DNA of 64,000 nt from Entomomonas asaccharolytica. GTDB lineage: Bacteria > Pseudomonadota > Gammaproteobacteria > Pseudomonadales > Pseudomonadaceae. Below, one piece after another: positions 18,242 through 28,207 of this stretch. Under the pieces are notes generated by a model that was not told where the DNA came from, did not search any database, and worked only from the letters and a program-made list of their open reading frames with translations. The DNA lies in the NCBI RefSeq assembly GCF_016653615.1, contig NZ_CP067393.1, positions 3,115,673-3,179,672 on the forward strand, in the 5' to 3' direction. Numbering within the stretch: position 1 is the first letter of the stretch; every line of letters starts with the position of its first letter. Both the position numbers and the translations under genes were made by a program.

Positions 18242-20596
18242 TTAAAAAGTTTGTCCCAATGAAAATTGGAAGATTTGAGTATCTGCGTTGTCTGGCTTCT
18301 TAACTGGCATTGCCAAACTAAAACTTAATGGACCAAAGGCTGTTACCCAAGTTACGCCAATCCCTACAGAACTAGCTAAATCACCAAAATTTGGATTTTT
18401 ACAATTCTTAGTAGTTGATAATGGGCAATTATTACTAAACACATTACCTGCATCCCAGAATAAAGCTGTTCTTATAGTTCTTTGATCGTTTACAAAAGGT
18501 GTTGGTACTATTAACTCTACACCACCTGTAATAAGTATATTACCACCAAAGGGATCATCATCGTCGTTCCAATCATCGTAATAAGGATTATAGTAACGAT
18601 AACTTGGTGTACTACGTGGGCCTAGTGAGCCATCTTTAAAGCCACGTACTGAGTTATAACCACCTGCATAATAGTTCTCATAGAAAGGCAGCATATTCGT
18701 TGAACCATAACCATCACCATAACCTAAATCAGTATGGAAACGTAAGATATAATTATCAGTAATTGGCTTAAAGTATTGCGCACTATAGTCTATTTTATAG
18801 AACGTTAAATCACTACCAGGAATGGCTATTTGTACAGAAGCTGTTTGAGAAGCGCCTCGAGTAGGTAGTAAACCTCTATTTAAGGTAGACTTACCCCAAC
18901 CTAAATTAAGTTTATAGTTCAGATAATTAGTACCATATTTATCTGTAAAATGATAAACTTCAGCAGCACTAGCATTACCAGGCTTAACTTTATCATTTTG
19001 AACCGTCAAGCCATAACTTACGCTGGATGTTTCACTGATAGGATAACCAAAACTAAAACCAGCACCCAAGCTATCTACTGAATAGCTGGTATAATCCACA
19101 TCTAACTTATCGTAGTCAGTGGTTCTATAAAATACGTTATAACCTAAGCTAACACCATCTACTGTCCAATAAGGATTTAAGTAGCTAAAGTTAATATTGG
19201 TTTGATAATCACTACGCGTCATACCAATACCTACTTTATTACCTGTTCCTAAGAAGTTGTCTTGCTTAATAGAACCACCTAATACCAAACCTGAACTTTG
19301 CGCAAAACCAACCGATGCTGAAATTGAGCCTGATGGCTGCTCTTCAACGGTATAATTCACATCTACTTGATCATCTGTACCAGGTACTGCTGCTGTTTCT
19401 ACTTTTACTTCTTTAAAATAACCTAATCGTTCTAAACGGGTTTTAGATTGATCAATCAAATAAGTAGAAGCCCAACCACCTTCCATTTGACGCATTTCAC
19501 GACGTAATACAACATCTTCTGTTTTAGTATTACCACGGTAGTTAATACGGTTTACATACACACGTTTACCTGGGTCTACAATAAAGGTAATAGATACGGT
19601 ATGATCTTCAGGATGTGTTTCTGGAATGCCCCTAACATCAGCAAAAGCGTAACCATCATTGCCCAAACGACGACTTAATAACTCTGAAGAAGTCACCATC
19701 AACTTGCGAGAGAATACCTGGCCATTTTGTACCAATAACAAAGAACGTAATGTTTCTTCAGGAAGTTTTAAATCACCTTCCATTTTCACTTCACGAATTC
19801 GATACTTATCACCTTCTTCAATATTAACAGTGATATAAACACTTTTCTTATCAGGTGTAATAGAGACTTGGGTTGAAGCAATATCCATATTTACATAACC
19901 GCGATCCATATAATATGAACGTAGTCTTTCTAAGTCTCCAGATAATTTTTCACGAGAATACTTATCAGCACTGCTGAAAAAGCGATACCATTTCTTAGTT
20001 TTTAACTCAAATAGATTAATCAATGTTTCATCAGGAAAAACCGTATTTCCAACCACATTTATATGTGAAATAGAGGCAACAACACCTTCATTAATATTTA
20101 TTTTTAAACGAACACGATTTCTAGGTTCAGAAATAACTTCTGTTTCAATATCAGCAGAATAACGGCCTTGTGCTACATATTGACGAAGTAACTCATTACG
20201 TACTCTTTCTAAAGTAACGCGTTGGAAAATCTCTCCCTCAGCTAAACCAGCTTGACGTAGACCCTTTAACAAGTCCTCGGTTTTAATAGCTTTATTACCT
20301 GAAATATCGATACTGGCAACAGAAGGTCTTTCAACAACTGTCACTAATAATACATTACCACTACGACTTAATCTGATGTCTTGAAAGTAACCTGCTCTAA
20401 ACAAAGCTTTTGATGCATCCGCAAGGCTTGCTTCATCGACTTGGTCACCAATTCTAATTGGCAATGCAGCAAACACACTACCCGCAGAAACCCGCTGTAG
20501 GCCATTTATACGAATATCAGAAATAGTAAAGGACTCAGCATGAACCTCCATTGAGATAAAAGCTGCCAACACCAGCGGTAATAACAAATATTTCAT
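18242..20596 (-). CDS. bamA: Outer-membrane protein assembly factor BamA
   Basis: 784 aa Omp85 protein, the essential barrel insertase. The signal peptide is about residues 1-20 (VHA). Five POTRA domains span about 22-420 (first: FTISDIRINGLQRVSAGSVF), followed by a 16-stranded barrel containing the family VRGF motif (GGYNSVRGFKDGSLGPR) of the L6 loop. It ends in a C-terminal Phe signal strand (FSLGQTF). An Asp-rich loop (YYDDWNDDDDPFGG) lies near residue 680. It is cotranscribed with rseP and skp. Confidence 0.97.
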   Translation of the reverse strand: MKYLLLPLVLAAFISMEVHAESFTISDIRINGLQRVSAGSVFAALPIRIGDQVDEASLADASKALFRAGYFQDIRLSRSGNVLLVTVVERPSVASIDISGNKAIKTEDLLKGLRQAGLAEGEIFQRVTLERVRNELLRQYVAQGRYSADIETEVISEPRNRVRLKININEGVVASISHINVVGNTVFPDETLINLFELKTKKWYRFFSSADKYSREKLSGDLERLRSYYMDRGYVNMDIASTQVSITPDKKSVYITVNIEEGDKYRIREVKMEGDLKLPEETLRSLLLVQNGQVFSRKLMVTSSELLSRRLGNDGYAFADVRGIPETHPEDHTVSITFIVDPGKRVYVNRINYRGNTKTEDVVLRREMRQMEGGWASTYLIDQSKTRLERLGYFKEVKVETAAVPGTDDQVDVNYTVEEQPSGSISASVGFAQSSGLVLGGSIKQDNFLGTGNKVGIGMTRSDYQTNINFSYLNPYWTVDGVSLGYNVFYRTTDYDKLDVDYTSYSVDSLGAGFSFGYPISETSSVSYGLTVQNDKVKPGNASAAEVYHFTDKYGTNYLNYKLNLGWGKSTLNRGLLPTRGASQTASVQIAIPGSDLTFYKIDYSAQYFKPITDNYILRFHTDLGYGDGYGSTNMLPFYENYYAGGYNSVRGFKDGSLGPRSTPSYRYYNPYYDDWNDDDDPFGGNILITGGVELIVPTPFVNDQRTIRTALFWDAGNVFSNNCPLSTTKNCKNPNFGDLASSVGIGVTWVTAFGPLSFSLAMPVKKPDNADTQIFQFSLGQTF

Positions 20597-20654
20597 GTCG
20601 CCCTTTTAATCCTGAATAATACCTGAACAATAAAAATGAACTTTAAACTTCGCA

Positions 20655-22001
20655 TTATAACCAATTTAAATCATTCATAATAGCAAATAACATCACACCT
20701 ATCATTAAAAAAACGCCTAGCTGTAATGCCGCACCCTGAATTTCCTCTGGTATAGGGCGACCGCGAACCCACTCAATAATATAAAATAATAGATGTCCAC
20801 CATCTAGCACAGGGATAGGCAATAAATTAAGAATACCTAAACTAACACTGAACAAAGCTAAAAATTTTAAAAAGTAGATAAACCCTGAGTCAAAACTAGA
20901 ACCTGCTACTTTAACAATACCAATAGGACCACTCAAGTTTTTTACTGACATTTCACCAGTAAACATTTTTTTAATAGATTCTAGGGTTAAAAAGGTAAAA
21001 GCCCATGTTTGATCTAACGACTTCACCATTCCCTCAATAACACCATAATTAACATGGCGCACCATTGAATCAGGCCATGCAACCTTACCCATTATTTCTA
21101 TTCCCATATAGCCAGCATCTGGCATATCAGGCATAGTTGTTAACGATACTTGAGTAGCATAATCCTGCCCATTACGCTCATAACCTATCACTATACGTTG
21201 ATTGGGAGATTTTTTTATCTGATCAGCTAACATTTGCCAATCAGTTACAGGCTCATTATTAAAGCGTTTAATTAAATCTCCTTTCTGCAAACCTGCCAAC
21301 TCAGCAGGACCAGCTTTTACAACAGAGGCTAACATAGGTTCAATGACTGGCCGATAAGGCTCTATTCCTATACCTTCTAAAGGATTGGGTCGCTCTAAAC
21401 CTCGTAACCAGTTATTAATGGCTAATTGATAAGTTTTTTCCTGCAAAGCAGAGTCTTTAACCGTAATACTAATATTGCCAGACTCACCTAAGCGTTTAAA
21501 AAGTTGAATATTAACATCTTCCCATGTTGCCGTTGGTTTATTATCAATGGCAACAATTTCTGTCATAGGCGTTAAGCCAGCAGTAGCTGCTATACTTTCA
21601 GGCAAAACCTTACCCACCGTAGGAATAGGTACTTTTGCACCAATTAAAGCTAACACCCAAAATAACAGAATGGCTAAAATAAAGTTAGCTAAAGGCCCTG
21701 CAACCACTATGGCTATGCGTTGAGCTACAAATTTACGATTAAAAGTATAAGGTAATTTCTCAACAGGGATTTCTTGCTCAGTCTCACGCTCATCTAGCAT
21801 TTTCACATAGCCACCAAGCGGAATCATAGCAATAACATATTCTGTACCGTGCTTATCACGCCAACGAACTAATGGCTTACCAAAGCCAATGGAAAAACGT
21901 ATTACCTCTACACCACAGCGACGGGCAACCCAAAAATGACCAAATTCATGGATAGTGACTAATACGCCTAGAGCAATTAAAGCCCCTAATAACATTGACA
22001 T
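20655..22001 (-). CDS. rseP: Site-2 intramembrane zinc metalloprotease RseP
   Basis: 448 aa. The active-site helix carries HEFGH near residue 18 (TIHEFGHFWVARR). Two tandem PDZ domains occupy about 120-300, and the second metal-ligand motif is LNLLPIPVLDGGHL near the C-terminus. There are four membrane helices. It cleaves anti-sigma factors (RseA/MucA type) during envelope stress and remnant signal peptides. Its place next to bamA links sensing and assembly of outer-membrane proteins. Confidence 0.97.
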   Translation of the reverse strand: MSMLLGALIALGVLVTIHEFGHFWVARRCGVEVIRFSIGFGKPLVRWRDKHGTEYVIAMIPLGGYVKMLDERETEQEIPVEKLPYTFNRKFVAQRIAIVVAGPLANFILAILLFWVLALIGAKVPIPTVGKVLPESIAATAGLTPMTEIVAIDNKPTATWEDVNIQLFKRLGESGNISITVKDSALQEKTYQLAINNWLRGLERPNPLEGIGIEPYRPVIEPMLASVVKAGPAELAGLQKGDLIKRFNNEPVTDWQMLADQIKKSPNQRIVIGYERNGQDYATQVSLTTMPDMPDAGYMGIEIMGKVAWPDSMVRHVNYGVIEGMVKSLDQTWAFTFLTLESIKKMFTGEMSVKNLSGPIGIVKVAGSSFDSGFIYFLKFLALFSVSLGILNLLPIPVLDGGHLLFYIIEWVRGRPIPEEIQGAALQLGVFLMIGVMLFAIMNDLNWL

Positions 22002-22016
22002 CTAGTGCAATTTTTC

Positions 22017-23198
22017 CTATTTTTGTAACTGTTTTATGTATTCACTTGCATAAATACGAGCTTGATAATCTTCTTTACCGATAACTTCTAATGAGTCTGC
22101 TGCTACAGAAGACTGCTTATTAAGTACATAGTCTACTACTTGTACAATTTCTGTGAATTTTATCTGCTCTTGTAAAAATGCTGCAACTGCTATTTCATTC
22201 GCAGCGTTTAAAATAGCAGGTGCTGTCCCTTGAGCTGTGATTGCTTGTTTAGCTAAACGCAAACAAGGGAAACGTTGCTCATCAGGCTCATAAAAATCTA
22301 ACTGTGCTATTTTAAATAAATCTAAAGGCGCAACCCCTGATTCAATACGCTCTGGCCATGCTAAGGCTTGTGCAATTGGAGTGCGCATATCGGGGTTACC
22401 TAATTCAGCCAACATACTACCATCTAAATAATCCACCATCGAATGAATAACACTCTGTGGATGAATAACTACTTCTACTTGCTCTGGCTGTGCATTAAAT
22501 AACCAACAGGCTTCTATAAATTCTAAGCCTTTATTCATCATAGTTGCTGAATCAACAGATATTTTTTTACCCATTGACCAATTTGGATGATTACAGGCCT
22601 GTGCGGGTGTTACATTTTCTAACTGCTCTACGGGTGTATTACGGAATGGCCCACCTGATGCTGTTAGTAAAATTCGTCTTACGCCAACAGCTGCTAAATC
22701 TCCCTTAAAGGAAGGTGGCATACATTGAAAAATGGCATTATGCTCACTATCAATAGGTAACAAGGTTACCTTATGTTCTTGTACAGCCTGCATAAATAAC
22801 GCACCAGACATCACTAGCGCTTCTTTATTTGCCAATAGTATTTTTTTACCAGCCTTAACACCTGCCAAGGTAGGCAATAATCCCGCTGCCCCCATAATGG
22901 CGGCCATAACAGTATCTACTTCTGAATGGCTTGCCACATCACATAGCGCTTGCTGACCACATAATACTTCTGTACGAACTCCCTGTTCAATTAAGTTTTG
23001 CTGTAAACTTTTTCTATCTAGTTCATCAGCCACTACAGCAAAAGTTGGTTGAAATTGGATACACAACTTTTCTAATTCATTTATTCTACTGTGAGCCGTT
23101 AGCGCAAACGCTTGGTAACGCTCAGGATGTCTAGCAATAACATCTAACGTGCTTTTACCTATAGACCCTGTTGCACCTAAAATGCATACACGTTGCAT
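22017..23198 (-). CDS. dxr: 1-deoxy-D-xylulose 5-phosphate reductoisomerase
   Basis: 393 aa from the ATG at 23198 ([20 protein letters not shown], the NADPH-binding motif). The frame extends to 23219, but that part overlaps cdsA and adds a non-homologous lead. Other motifs are [14 protein letters not shown] (metal and substrate site), LTASGGPFR and the [20 protein letters not shown] stretch. It performs the committed step of the MEP isoprenoid pathway, supplying the precursor for UppS next door. It starts 2 bases beyond cdsA. Confidence 0.97.
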   Translation of the reverse strand: MQRVCILGATGSIGKSTLDVIARHPERYQAFALTAHSRINELEKLCIQFQPTFAVVADELDRKSLQQNLIEQGVRTEVLCGQQALCDVASHSEVDTVMAAIMGAAGLLPTLAGVKAGKKILLANKEALVMSGALFMQAVQEHKVTLLPIDSEHNAIFQCMPPSFKGDLAAVGVRRILLTASGGPFRNTPVEQLENVTPAQACNHPNWSMGKKISVDSATMMNKGLEFIEACWLFNAQPEQVEVVIHPQSVIHSMVDYLDGSMLAELGNPDMRTPIAQALAWPERIESGVAPLDLFKIAQLDFYEPDEQRFPCLRLAKQAITAQGTAPAILNAANEIAVAAFLQEQIKFTEIVQVVDYVLNKQSSVAADSLEVIGKEDYQARIYASEYIKQLQK

Positions 23199-23200
23199 AA

Positions 23201-24010
23201 TTAAGCACCAAGTACCCAAAGTAATAACACTGCTACAGGAACAGCGGCTGTTAAACTATCTATTCGATCCAATACACCACCGTGTCCAGGTAATAGATTA
23301 CTGCTATCCTTTAAGCCTGCTTCACGCTTAAACATACTCTCTGTTAAGTCACCCAATACGGAGAAAACAACCAAAATAATTAAACAAACAAGGCTTAATA
23401 ATAATTTGCCTTGGATAAAATCAGTACTAATGTAAATAAATAATCCAATAATTAAAGCTGCTGCTAAACCACCCCAAAAACCTTGCCAGCTTTTACCAGG
23501 GCTAACTTTAGGTGCTAGTTTATCTTTACCCCAAGTTCTACCAGCAAAATAAGCACCAATATCTGCTGCCCAAACAAAAATCATCACACTAAAAATAATC
23601 CAATTGCCATACTCGCCAGATTGTTTTAATAGAATAAGTCCTTGCCATGCAGGTACTAAAATCAATAACCCAATTAAATATTTATAGCTATTATTCTTCC
23701 AATAATTAGTGGTTTCAGGAAATCCTATCACCAATAACCAAGCAAAACTCCACCAAACAACACCTAACAGTACAATAAATCTTGACCATGAAGGCATATT
23801 CCACAACAATACTAGCAGAACAACACAAACAGCAGCATAACCAATACGGCTACCGGATTCTTCTAAGCCAACTAATCTAGCCCACTCCCAAGCACCTAAG
23901 GTAACCACAATACCTATAAAAATAGCAAAGGAACCACCTTCTAAGTAAAAGAATCCCCATAGTGCAATGGGAATAAGTACTAAGGCTGTTAATACTCGTT
24001 GTTTTAACAC
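23201..24010 (-). CDS. cdsA: Phosphatidate cytidylyltransferase
   Basis: 269 aa polytopic membrane enzyme making CDP-diacylglycerol from phosphatidate and CTP. The family signature spans [17 protein letters not shown] and [12 protein letters not shown] near the C-terminus, with [13 protein letters not shown] upstream. Several hydrophobic helices precede it. It lies 3 bases after uppS and feeds all phospholipid branches. Confidence 0.97.
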   Translation of the reverse strand: MLKQRVLTALVLIPIALWGFFYLEGGSFAIFIGIVVTLGAWEWARLVGLEESGSRIGYAAVCVVLLVLLWNMPSWSRFIVLLGVVWWSFAWLLVIGFPETTNYWKNNSYKYLIGLLILVPAWQGLILLKQSGEYGNWIIFSVMIFVWAADIGAYFAGRTWGKDKLAPKVSPGKSWQGFWGGLAAALIIGLFIYISTDFIQGKLLLSLVCLIILVVFSVLGDLTESMFKREAGLKDSSNLLPGHGGVLDRIDSLTAAVPVAVLLLWVLGA

Positions 24011-24013
24011 GGG

Positions 24014-24763
24014 TTATACTCCTTGCTCTATCTGCTCACTGGTCTTTCCAAAACGACGTTGTCTAGCAGAATAATCAGCTAATGCAACATGCATTGCTTC
24101 ATGTTTAAAATCTGGCCATAACACATCTGAAAAATAAAGCTCTGTGTAAGCCAATTGCCATAATAAGAAATTACTAATTCTACGCTCTCCGCCTGTACGA
24201 ATACAAAGATCAGGAGACGAAAAGGGAGCGGTTACCAGCTTACTTTCAATTAAATCTGTTGTGATTTCATCGATTTGTATTTTATCAGCGAGTACTTGTG
24301 AGGCTATATTTTGGGTGGCTTGTAAAATATCCCACTGCCCACCGTAATTAGCAGCTACTTGCAAAATAAGACCTTGATTATTGGCTGTTAACATTTCTGC
24401 TTCCTGCATGGCCGCTTGTAATTCCTCACTAAAGGCCGAACGGTCACCAATAATTTTTAGCTGCACATTATGTTGATTAAGTTTTTTGACTTCTTGCTTT
24501 AAAGCCCACAAAAACAGCCGCATTAAAGACTGTACTTCAGAAACAGGTCGCTGCCAATTTTCACTGGAAAAAGCAAATAATGTTAATACCTTAACATCGA
24601 CTTCTGCACAAACCTCAACCACTGCGCGTACCGCAGCCACGCCCGCTTTATGTCCTGCTGCATGGGGTAATAATCGTTTTTTTGCCCAGCGATTATTACC
24701 ATCCATTATAATAGCTACATGCCTAGGGACAGATGTAGCCTGAGACTGTTTAGGCATTTTCAT
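24014..24763 (-). CDS. uppS: Undecaprenyl diphosphate synthase (cis-prenyltransferase)
   Basis: 249 aa. The catalytic Asp lies in IIMDGNNRWAKKR. The FAFSSENWQRP region and the C-terminal ICIRTGGERRISNFLLWQ block bind IPP and magnesium. It makes the C55 lipid carrier for peptidoglycan and O-antigen precursors. The start is uncertain between 24763 and 24757 (MKM), and no strong ribosome site is seen. It is cotranscribed with frr upstream and cdsA downstream. Confidence 0.96.
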   Translation of the reverse strand: MKMPKQSQATSVPRHVAIIMDGNNRWAKKRLLPHAAGHKAGVAAVRAVVEVCAEVDVKVLTLFAFSSENWQRPVSEVQSLMRLFLWALKQEVKKLNQHNVQLKIIGDRSAFSEELQAAMQEAEMLTANNQGLILQVAANYGGQWDILQATQNIASQVLADKIQIDEITTDLIESKLVTAPFSSPDLCIRTGGERRISNFLLWQLAYTELYFSDVLWPDFKHEAMHVALADYSARQRRFGKTSEQIEQGV

Positions 24764-24773
24764 TAAAACTACA

Positions 24774-25331
24774 TTAAACCGCCATTAAATCTGTTTCTTT
24801 TTGCTCTAATGCCTTATCCACATCAGCTACAAATTTATCAGTCAGTTTTTGAATTTCGTCTTGAGCACGACGCTCATCATCTTCACTGATTTCTTTTTCT
24901 TTTAATAAATCTTTTAATTGGGTAATTGCGTCACGTCGAATATTACGAATTGCCACCCGTGCATTTTCAGCTTCGCCACGCGCTTGTTTAGTATAACCTT
25001 TACGGGTTTCTTCGGTTAAAGGAGGCATAGGAACACGAATCACTGTACCTGCTGAGGCAGGGTTTAAGCCTAAATCAGATGTCATAATGGCTTTTTCTAC
25101 AGCTTGCGTCATGCTCTTATCAAATACGCTAATCGCTAAAGTACGTGCATCTTCCACATTAATATTAGCTACCTGATTTAATGGTGTATCAGCACCATAA
25201 TAAGAAACCATCACACTATCTAAAATGCTAGGGTGAGCGCGTCCTGTACGAATCTTAGCAAAAGCATGGCCTAGTGACTCTACTGTTTTTTGCATACGTG
25301 TTTGTGTGTCTTTTTTGATCTCATTGATCAT
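24774..25331 (-). CDS. frr: Ribosome recycling factor
   Basis: 185 aa from ATG 25331 ([16 protein letters not shown]), the canonical RRF length. GAGG lies 9 bases upstream, inside pyrH. The longer frame to 25346 was rejected. The three-helix bundle with [13 protein letters not shown] and the C-terminal [17 protein letters not shown] helix is diagnostic. It acts with EF-G to split post-termination ribosomes. It overlaps pyrH by 11 bases. Confidence 0.97.
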   Translation of the reverse strand: MINEIKKDTQTRMQKTVESLGHAFAKIRTGRAHPSILDSVMVSYYGADTPLNQVANINVEDARTLAISVFDKSMTQAVEKAIMTSDLGLNPASAGTVIRVPMPPLTEETRKGYTKQARGEAENARVAIRNIRRDAITQLKDLLKEKEISEDDERRAQDEIQKLTDKFVADVDKALEQKETDLMAV

Positions 25332-26070
25332 GCTTTTTTTCCTCAATCAATGTACCTTCACCGCCGCCAACTACAATATTTAGCAACGCACCAGGTTTAT
25401 TCATATTAAATACACGAAGTGGCATTTGATGATCCTGACATAAACAAATGGCTGTCAAATCCATCACGCCAAGCTTACGCTCTAATACTTCATCATAGGT
25501 TAAATGGTCAAATTTCTTTGCATCAGGGTCTTTAAATGGATCTGCGGTATAAACACCGTCAACCTTAGTAGCCTTTAATACCACATCTGCATCTATTTCA
25601 ATTGCCCTTAAACAAGCGGCGGAGTCGGTAGTAAAGAAAGGATTACCTGTACCTGCTGAGAAAATAACCACCTCACCAGATTTTAAATGACGCATTGCCT
25701 TACGACGATCATAATGATCTGTTACCCCTACCATAGAGATAGCAGACATTACTAATGCTGGTATATTAGAACGTTCTAACGCATCACGCATGGCGAGTGC
25801 ATTCATCACCGTCGCTAACATACCCATATGGTCACCTGTCACTCGATCCATACCAGCCGCTGATAAAGCAGCCCCACGGAACAAGTTACCACCACCAATC
25901 ACTAATCCTACTTGAACTCCAATACCTACTAACTGCCCTACTTCAAGTGCCATTCGATCAAGAACTTTTGGATCAATCCCAAAATCTTCAGTCCCCATTA
26001 AAGCTTCACCACTAAGCTTTAATAAAATACGTTTATACCGTGGCTGTCTTAATCCCACTTGCTGAGCCAT
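25321..26070 (-). CDS. pyrH: UMP kinase
   Basis: 249 aa amino-acid-kinase-fold hexamer converting UMP to UDP with ATP. Motifs are [43 protein letters not shown] and the C-terminal GTLIEEKK. The AGGAG ribosome site lies close to the ATG. It has its own promoter downstream of the tsf terminator, so pyrH-frr-uppS-cdsA and onward can be driven independently of rpsB-tsf. Confidence 0.97.
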   Translation of the reverse strand: MAQQVGLRQPRYKRILLKLSGEALMGTEDFGIDPKVLDRMALEVGQLVGIGVQVGLVIGGGNLFRGAALSAAGMDRVTGDHMGMLATVMNALAMRDALERSNIPALVMSAISMVGVTDHYDRRKAMRHLKSGEVVIFSAGTGNPFFTTDSAACLRAIEIDADVVLKATKVDGVYTADPFKDPDAKKFDHLTYDEVLERKLGVMDLTAICLCQDHQMPLRVFNMNKPGALLNIVVGGGEGTLIEEKKHDQ

Positions 26071-26132
26071 TTTGAATCTCCTGCAGGTAATTTCTAAGCG
26101 GCTATATTATTGCGAGTAATCGTTGGGGCGTC

Positions 26133-26161
26133 ATTATTCCCAATTGTTACCTTTTGTTCAA
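26133..26161 (-). promoter_or_regulatory. Promoter of the pyrH-frr-uppS-cdsA-dxr operon
   Basis: On the minus strand TTGAAC (26156-26161) and AATAAT (26133-26138) are separated by exactly 17 bases. A G/C discriminator (GACGCC) follows. It lies between the tsf terminator and the pyrH start, about 60 bases from the ATG. Confidence 0.65.
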
Positions 26162-26200
26162 GTTTAATATTGTATTATGGTTTAACAAAAAATAGAAAAT

Positions 26201-26236
26201 AAAAAAGGCTATTCGCCAAAACGAATAGCCTTTTTT
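26201..26236 (-). terminator. Strong intrinsic terminator after tsf
   Basis: Perfect 15-bp arms (26201-26215 and 26222-26236) with a 6-base loop. The stem core is GGCTATTCG/CGAATAGCC, flanked by A6 and T7 runs. It lies 17 bases beyond the tsf stop. Confidence 0.92.
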
Positions 26237-26252
26237 TATAAACAAAAAGTTT

Positions 26253-27128
26253 TTATTGCTTAGTTGCAGCTACTTGAGCAGCCACTTCAGCAGCAAAATC
26301 TACTTCTGCTTTCTCAATACCTTCACCTACACCAAAGCGTACGAAAGAAACAATTTCTGCACCATTTTTCTTAGCGTGATCACCTACTTTAACGCTATCA
26401 TCTTTAACGAAAGCTTGACCTACTAAACTTGCTTCGCTTAAGAATTTTTGAATACGTCCAGAAACCATCTTTTCAACTACTTCAGCTGGTTTACCTTCAA
26501 TTTTTTCTTTGTTTAGTGCTAAGAATACTTCTTTTTCTTTTGCCACTAACTCTTCAGAAATATCTGTTGGATTTAATACCGCAGGATTGCTTGCTGTAAC
26601 GTGCATAGCAATATCTTTTGCTAATTCTGCATCACCACCGCCTTGCAAAGCTACAAGTGCTGCAATACGGCTGTTGCTATGAACATAAGCGCCTACAACA
26701 TCACCTTCTGCTACAGCAATGCGGCGAATAGTGATATTTTCACCAATTTTTTGCACTAAAGCTTGTCTAGCAGTTTCTTGAGCTTCTGCTAATTGAGAAA
26801 CATCAGTCATTTTACCTGCAAAAGCTTTTTCTAATGTATCAGCAACAAATGCTTTAAAATTATCATCACGTGCTACGAAGTCAGTTTCAGAGTTAACTTC
26901 AACCATCACTCCATATTTACCATCGTCTGCTACTTTTGCAGCAACCACACCGTCTGCTGCTACACGACCTGCTGCTTTAGCAGATTTTACAGCACCTGAT
27001 TTACGTAATTCATCAATTGCTTTTTCAATATCACCATTTGCTGCAACTAATGCTTTTTTACATTCCATCATGCCAAGCCCTGTACGCTCACGCAATTCTT
27101 TTACTAATGCTGCAGTAATTTCTGCCAT
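26253..27128 (-). CDS. tsf: Elongation factor Ts
   Basis: 291 aa nucleotide-exchange factor for EF-Tu. The N-terminal UBA-like domain has [30 protein letters not shown]. The TDF motif is seen in [19 protein letters not shown], and the C-terminal subdomain carries [13 protein letters not shown]. It follows rpsB after an intergenic hairpin and ends at a strong terminator. Confidence 0.97.
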   Translation of the reverse strand: MAEITAALVKELRERTGLGMMECKKALVAANGDIEKAIDELRKSGAVKSAKAAGRVAADGVVAAKVADDGKYGVMVEVNSETDFVARDDNFKAFVADTLEKAFAGKMTDVSQLAEAQETARQALVQKIGENITIRRIAVAEGDVVGAYVHSNSRIAALVALQGGGDAELAKDIAMHVTASNPAVLNPTDISEELVAKEKEVFLALNKEKIEGKPAEVVEKMVSGRIQKFLSEASLVGQAFVKDDSVKVGDHAKKNGAEIVSFVRFGVGEGIEKAEVDFAAEVAAQVAATKQ

Positions 27129-27185
27129 GTTTATATCCTCTTAATTTAGCCTGTATTTAATAAACAGCTAGCTATAAAGTGAGAA

Positions 27186-27204
27186 AAGGGGGCAAAGCCC
27201 CCTT
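27186..27204 (-). terminator. Attenuator-like hairpin between rpsB and tsf
   Basis: AAGGGGGC/GCCCCCTT form an 8-bp GC-rich stem with a three-base loop. On the minus strand it is followed by a short T4 tract. It stands between rpsB and tsf, where E. coli also has a partial terminator, so it probably lowers tsf relative to rpsB or stabilises the rpsB 3' end. Confidence 0.7.
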
Positions 27205-27236
27205 AATGTTTTTCAATTAAAGAAAGGCAATAACGA

Positions 27237-27980
27237 TTAACCTTCAGCAGTCTCTTCAGCTGCTTCTTCTTCAATAAATTCTTCAGCTACAGCGCCAGCG
27301 CCTTGTTTAGCTTTTAATACTACATCAGCTGCAGTACCTAAATATAACTGAATAGCACGGATCGCATCGTCGTTACCAGGAATAACATAATCAACGCCAT
27401 CTGGATCACTGTTAGTATCCACTACACCAATTACTGGGATACCTAGCTTATTAGCTTCAGCGATAGCAATTTTTTCATGGTCAACGTCGATTACAAATAA
27501 TACGTCTGGTAAACCACCCATGTCTTTAATACCACCAAGACTGCGCTCTAATTTCTCTAAATCACGAGAACGCATTAACGCTTCTTTCTTAGTTAACTTA
27601 TCAAAAGTACCATCTTGAGATTGAGACTCTAAATCACGTAAACGTTTGATAGATTGACGAATCGTTTTGTAGTTGGTCAACATACCGCCTAACCAACGGT
27701 GATCAACATAAGGCATTTTGCAACGTTTAGCTTGTTCTGCAACGATTCTGCTTGCTGAACGCTTAGTACCTACAAATAAAACTTTGTTTTTACCTGATAC
27801 CGCTTTTTCTAAGAAAGCGATAGCTTGATTAAACATAGGTAAAGTTTTTTCTAGGTTTACGATATGGATTCTATTACGCGCACCAAAAATGTATTTGCCC
27901 ATTTTTGGGTTCCAGTAACGAGTTTGGTGACCGAAATGTACACCTGCTTGTAGCATATCACGCATTGATACTTGAGACAT
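27237..27980 (-). CDS. rpsB: 30S ribosomal protein S2
   Basis: 247 aa. N-terminal [27 protein letters not shown] and the [17 protein letters not shown] block are invariant S2 features. The acidic tail ([17 protein letters not shown]) is typical of gammaproteobacterial S2. GAGGA lies before the ATG. First gene of rpsB-tsf; see the separate leader and promoter entries. Confidence 0.98.
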   Translation of the reverse strand: MSQVSMRDMLQAGVHFGHQTRYWNPKMGKYIFGARNRIHIVNLEKTLPMFNQAIAFLEKAVSGKNKVLFVGTKRSASRIVAEQAKRCKMPYVDHRWLGGMLTNYKTIRQSIKRLRDLESQSQDGTFDKLTKKEALMRSRDLEKLERSLGGIKDMGGLPDVLFVIDVDHEKIAIAEANKLGIPVIGVVDTNSDPDGVDYVIPGNDDAIRAIQLYLGTAADVVLKAKQGAGAVAEEFIEEEAAEETAEG

Positions 27981-28025
27981 TATATTCCTCTGTATGGGTT
28001 AAGCCTCCATATATCCCAATATTCA
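27981..28025 (-). promoter_or_regulatory. Candidate S2 autoregulatory leader of rpsB
   Basis: The sequence just before the rpsB ATG contains TGGG and CCCA arms enclosing ATATATGGAGGCTTAA, then CATACAGAGGAAT with the ribosome site. This matches in general form the conserved structured leader through which S2 represses rpsB-tsf in gammaproteobacteria. The structure is inferred by eye only. Confidence 0.45.
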
Positions 28026-28110
28026 ACCTAGTTAAAGGCACCCAGAACATTGTGTCGATATATGTGTGGTTTGTTTAAAAAGTAGCCATAAGGCCGAGTT
28101 AAGGGCGCAA

Positions 28111-28119
28111 TTTATACCA
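28111..28119 (-). promoter_or_regulatory. rpsB-tsf promoter (extended -10)
   Basis: On the minus strand TG-G-TATAAA forms an extended -10 element, followed at once by the GC-rich discriminator TTGCGCCC expected of stringently controlled ribosomal promoters. The -35 region is poor, consistent with an extended -10 promoter. The start would lie about 125 bases before the rpsB ATG, giving a long leader. Confidence 0.55.
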
Positions 28120-28146
28120 TATTTTTTATAAAAAGACTAGCACTTT

Positions 28147-28180
28147 AATGGTTAGTAGAAATTATTCGCTACTAACCATT
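28147..28180 (-). terminator. Hairpin after pheC
   Basis: AATGGTTAGTAG (28147-28158) and CTACTAACCATT (28169-28180) form a perfect 12-bp stem with a 10-base loop, 28 bases beyond the pheC stop and upstream of the rpsB promoter. No long T-run follows on the minus strand, so it is a hairpin of probable terminator function. Confidence 0.6.
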
Positions 28181-28207
28181 AAATCAATTGCGTTTAGTAA
28201 GGGCAAA

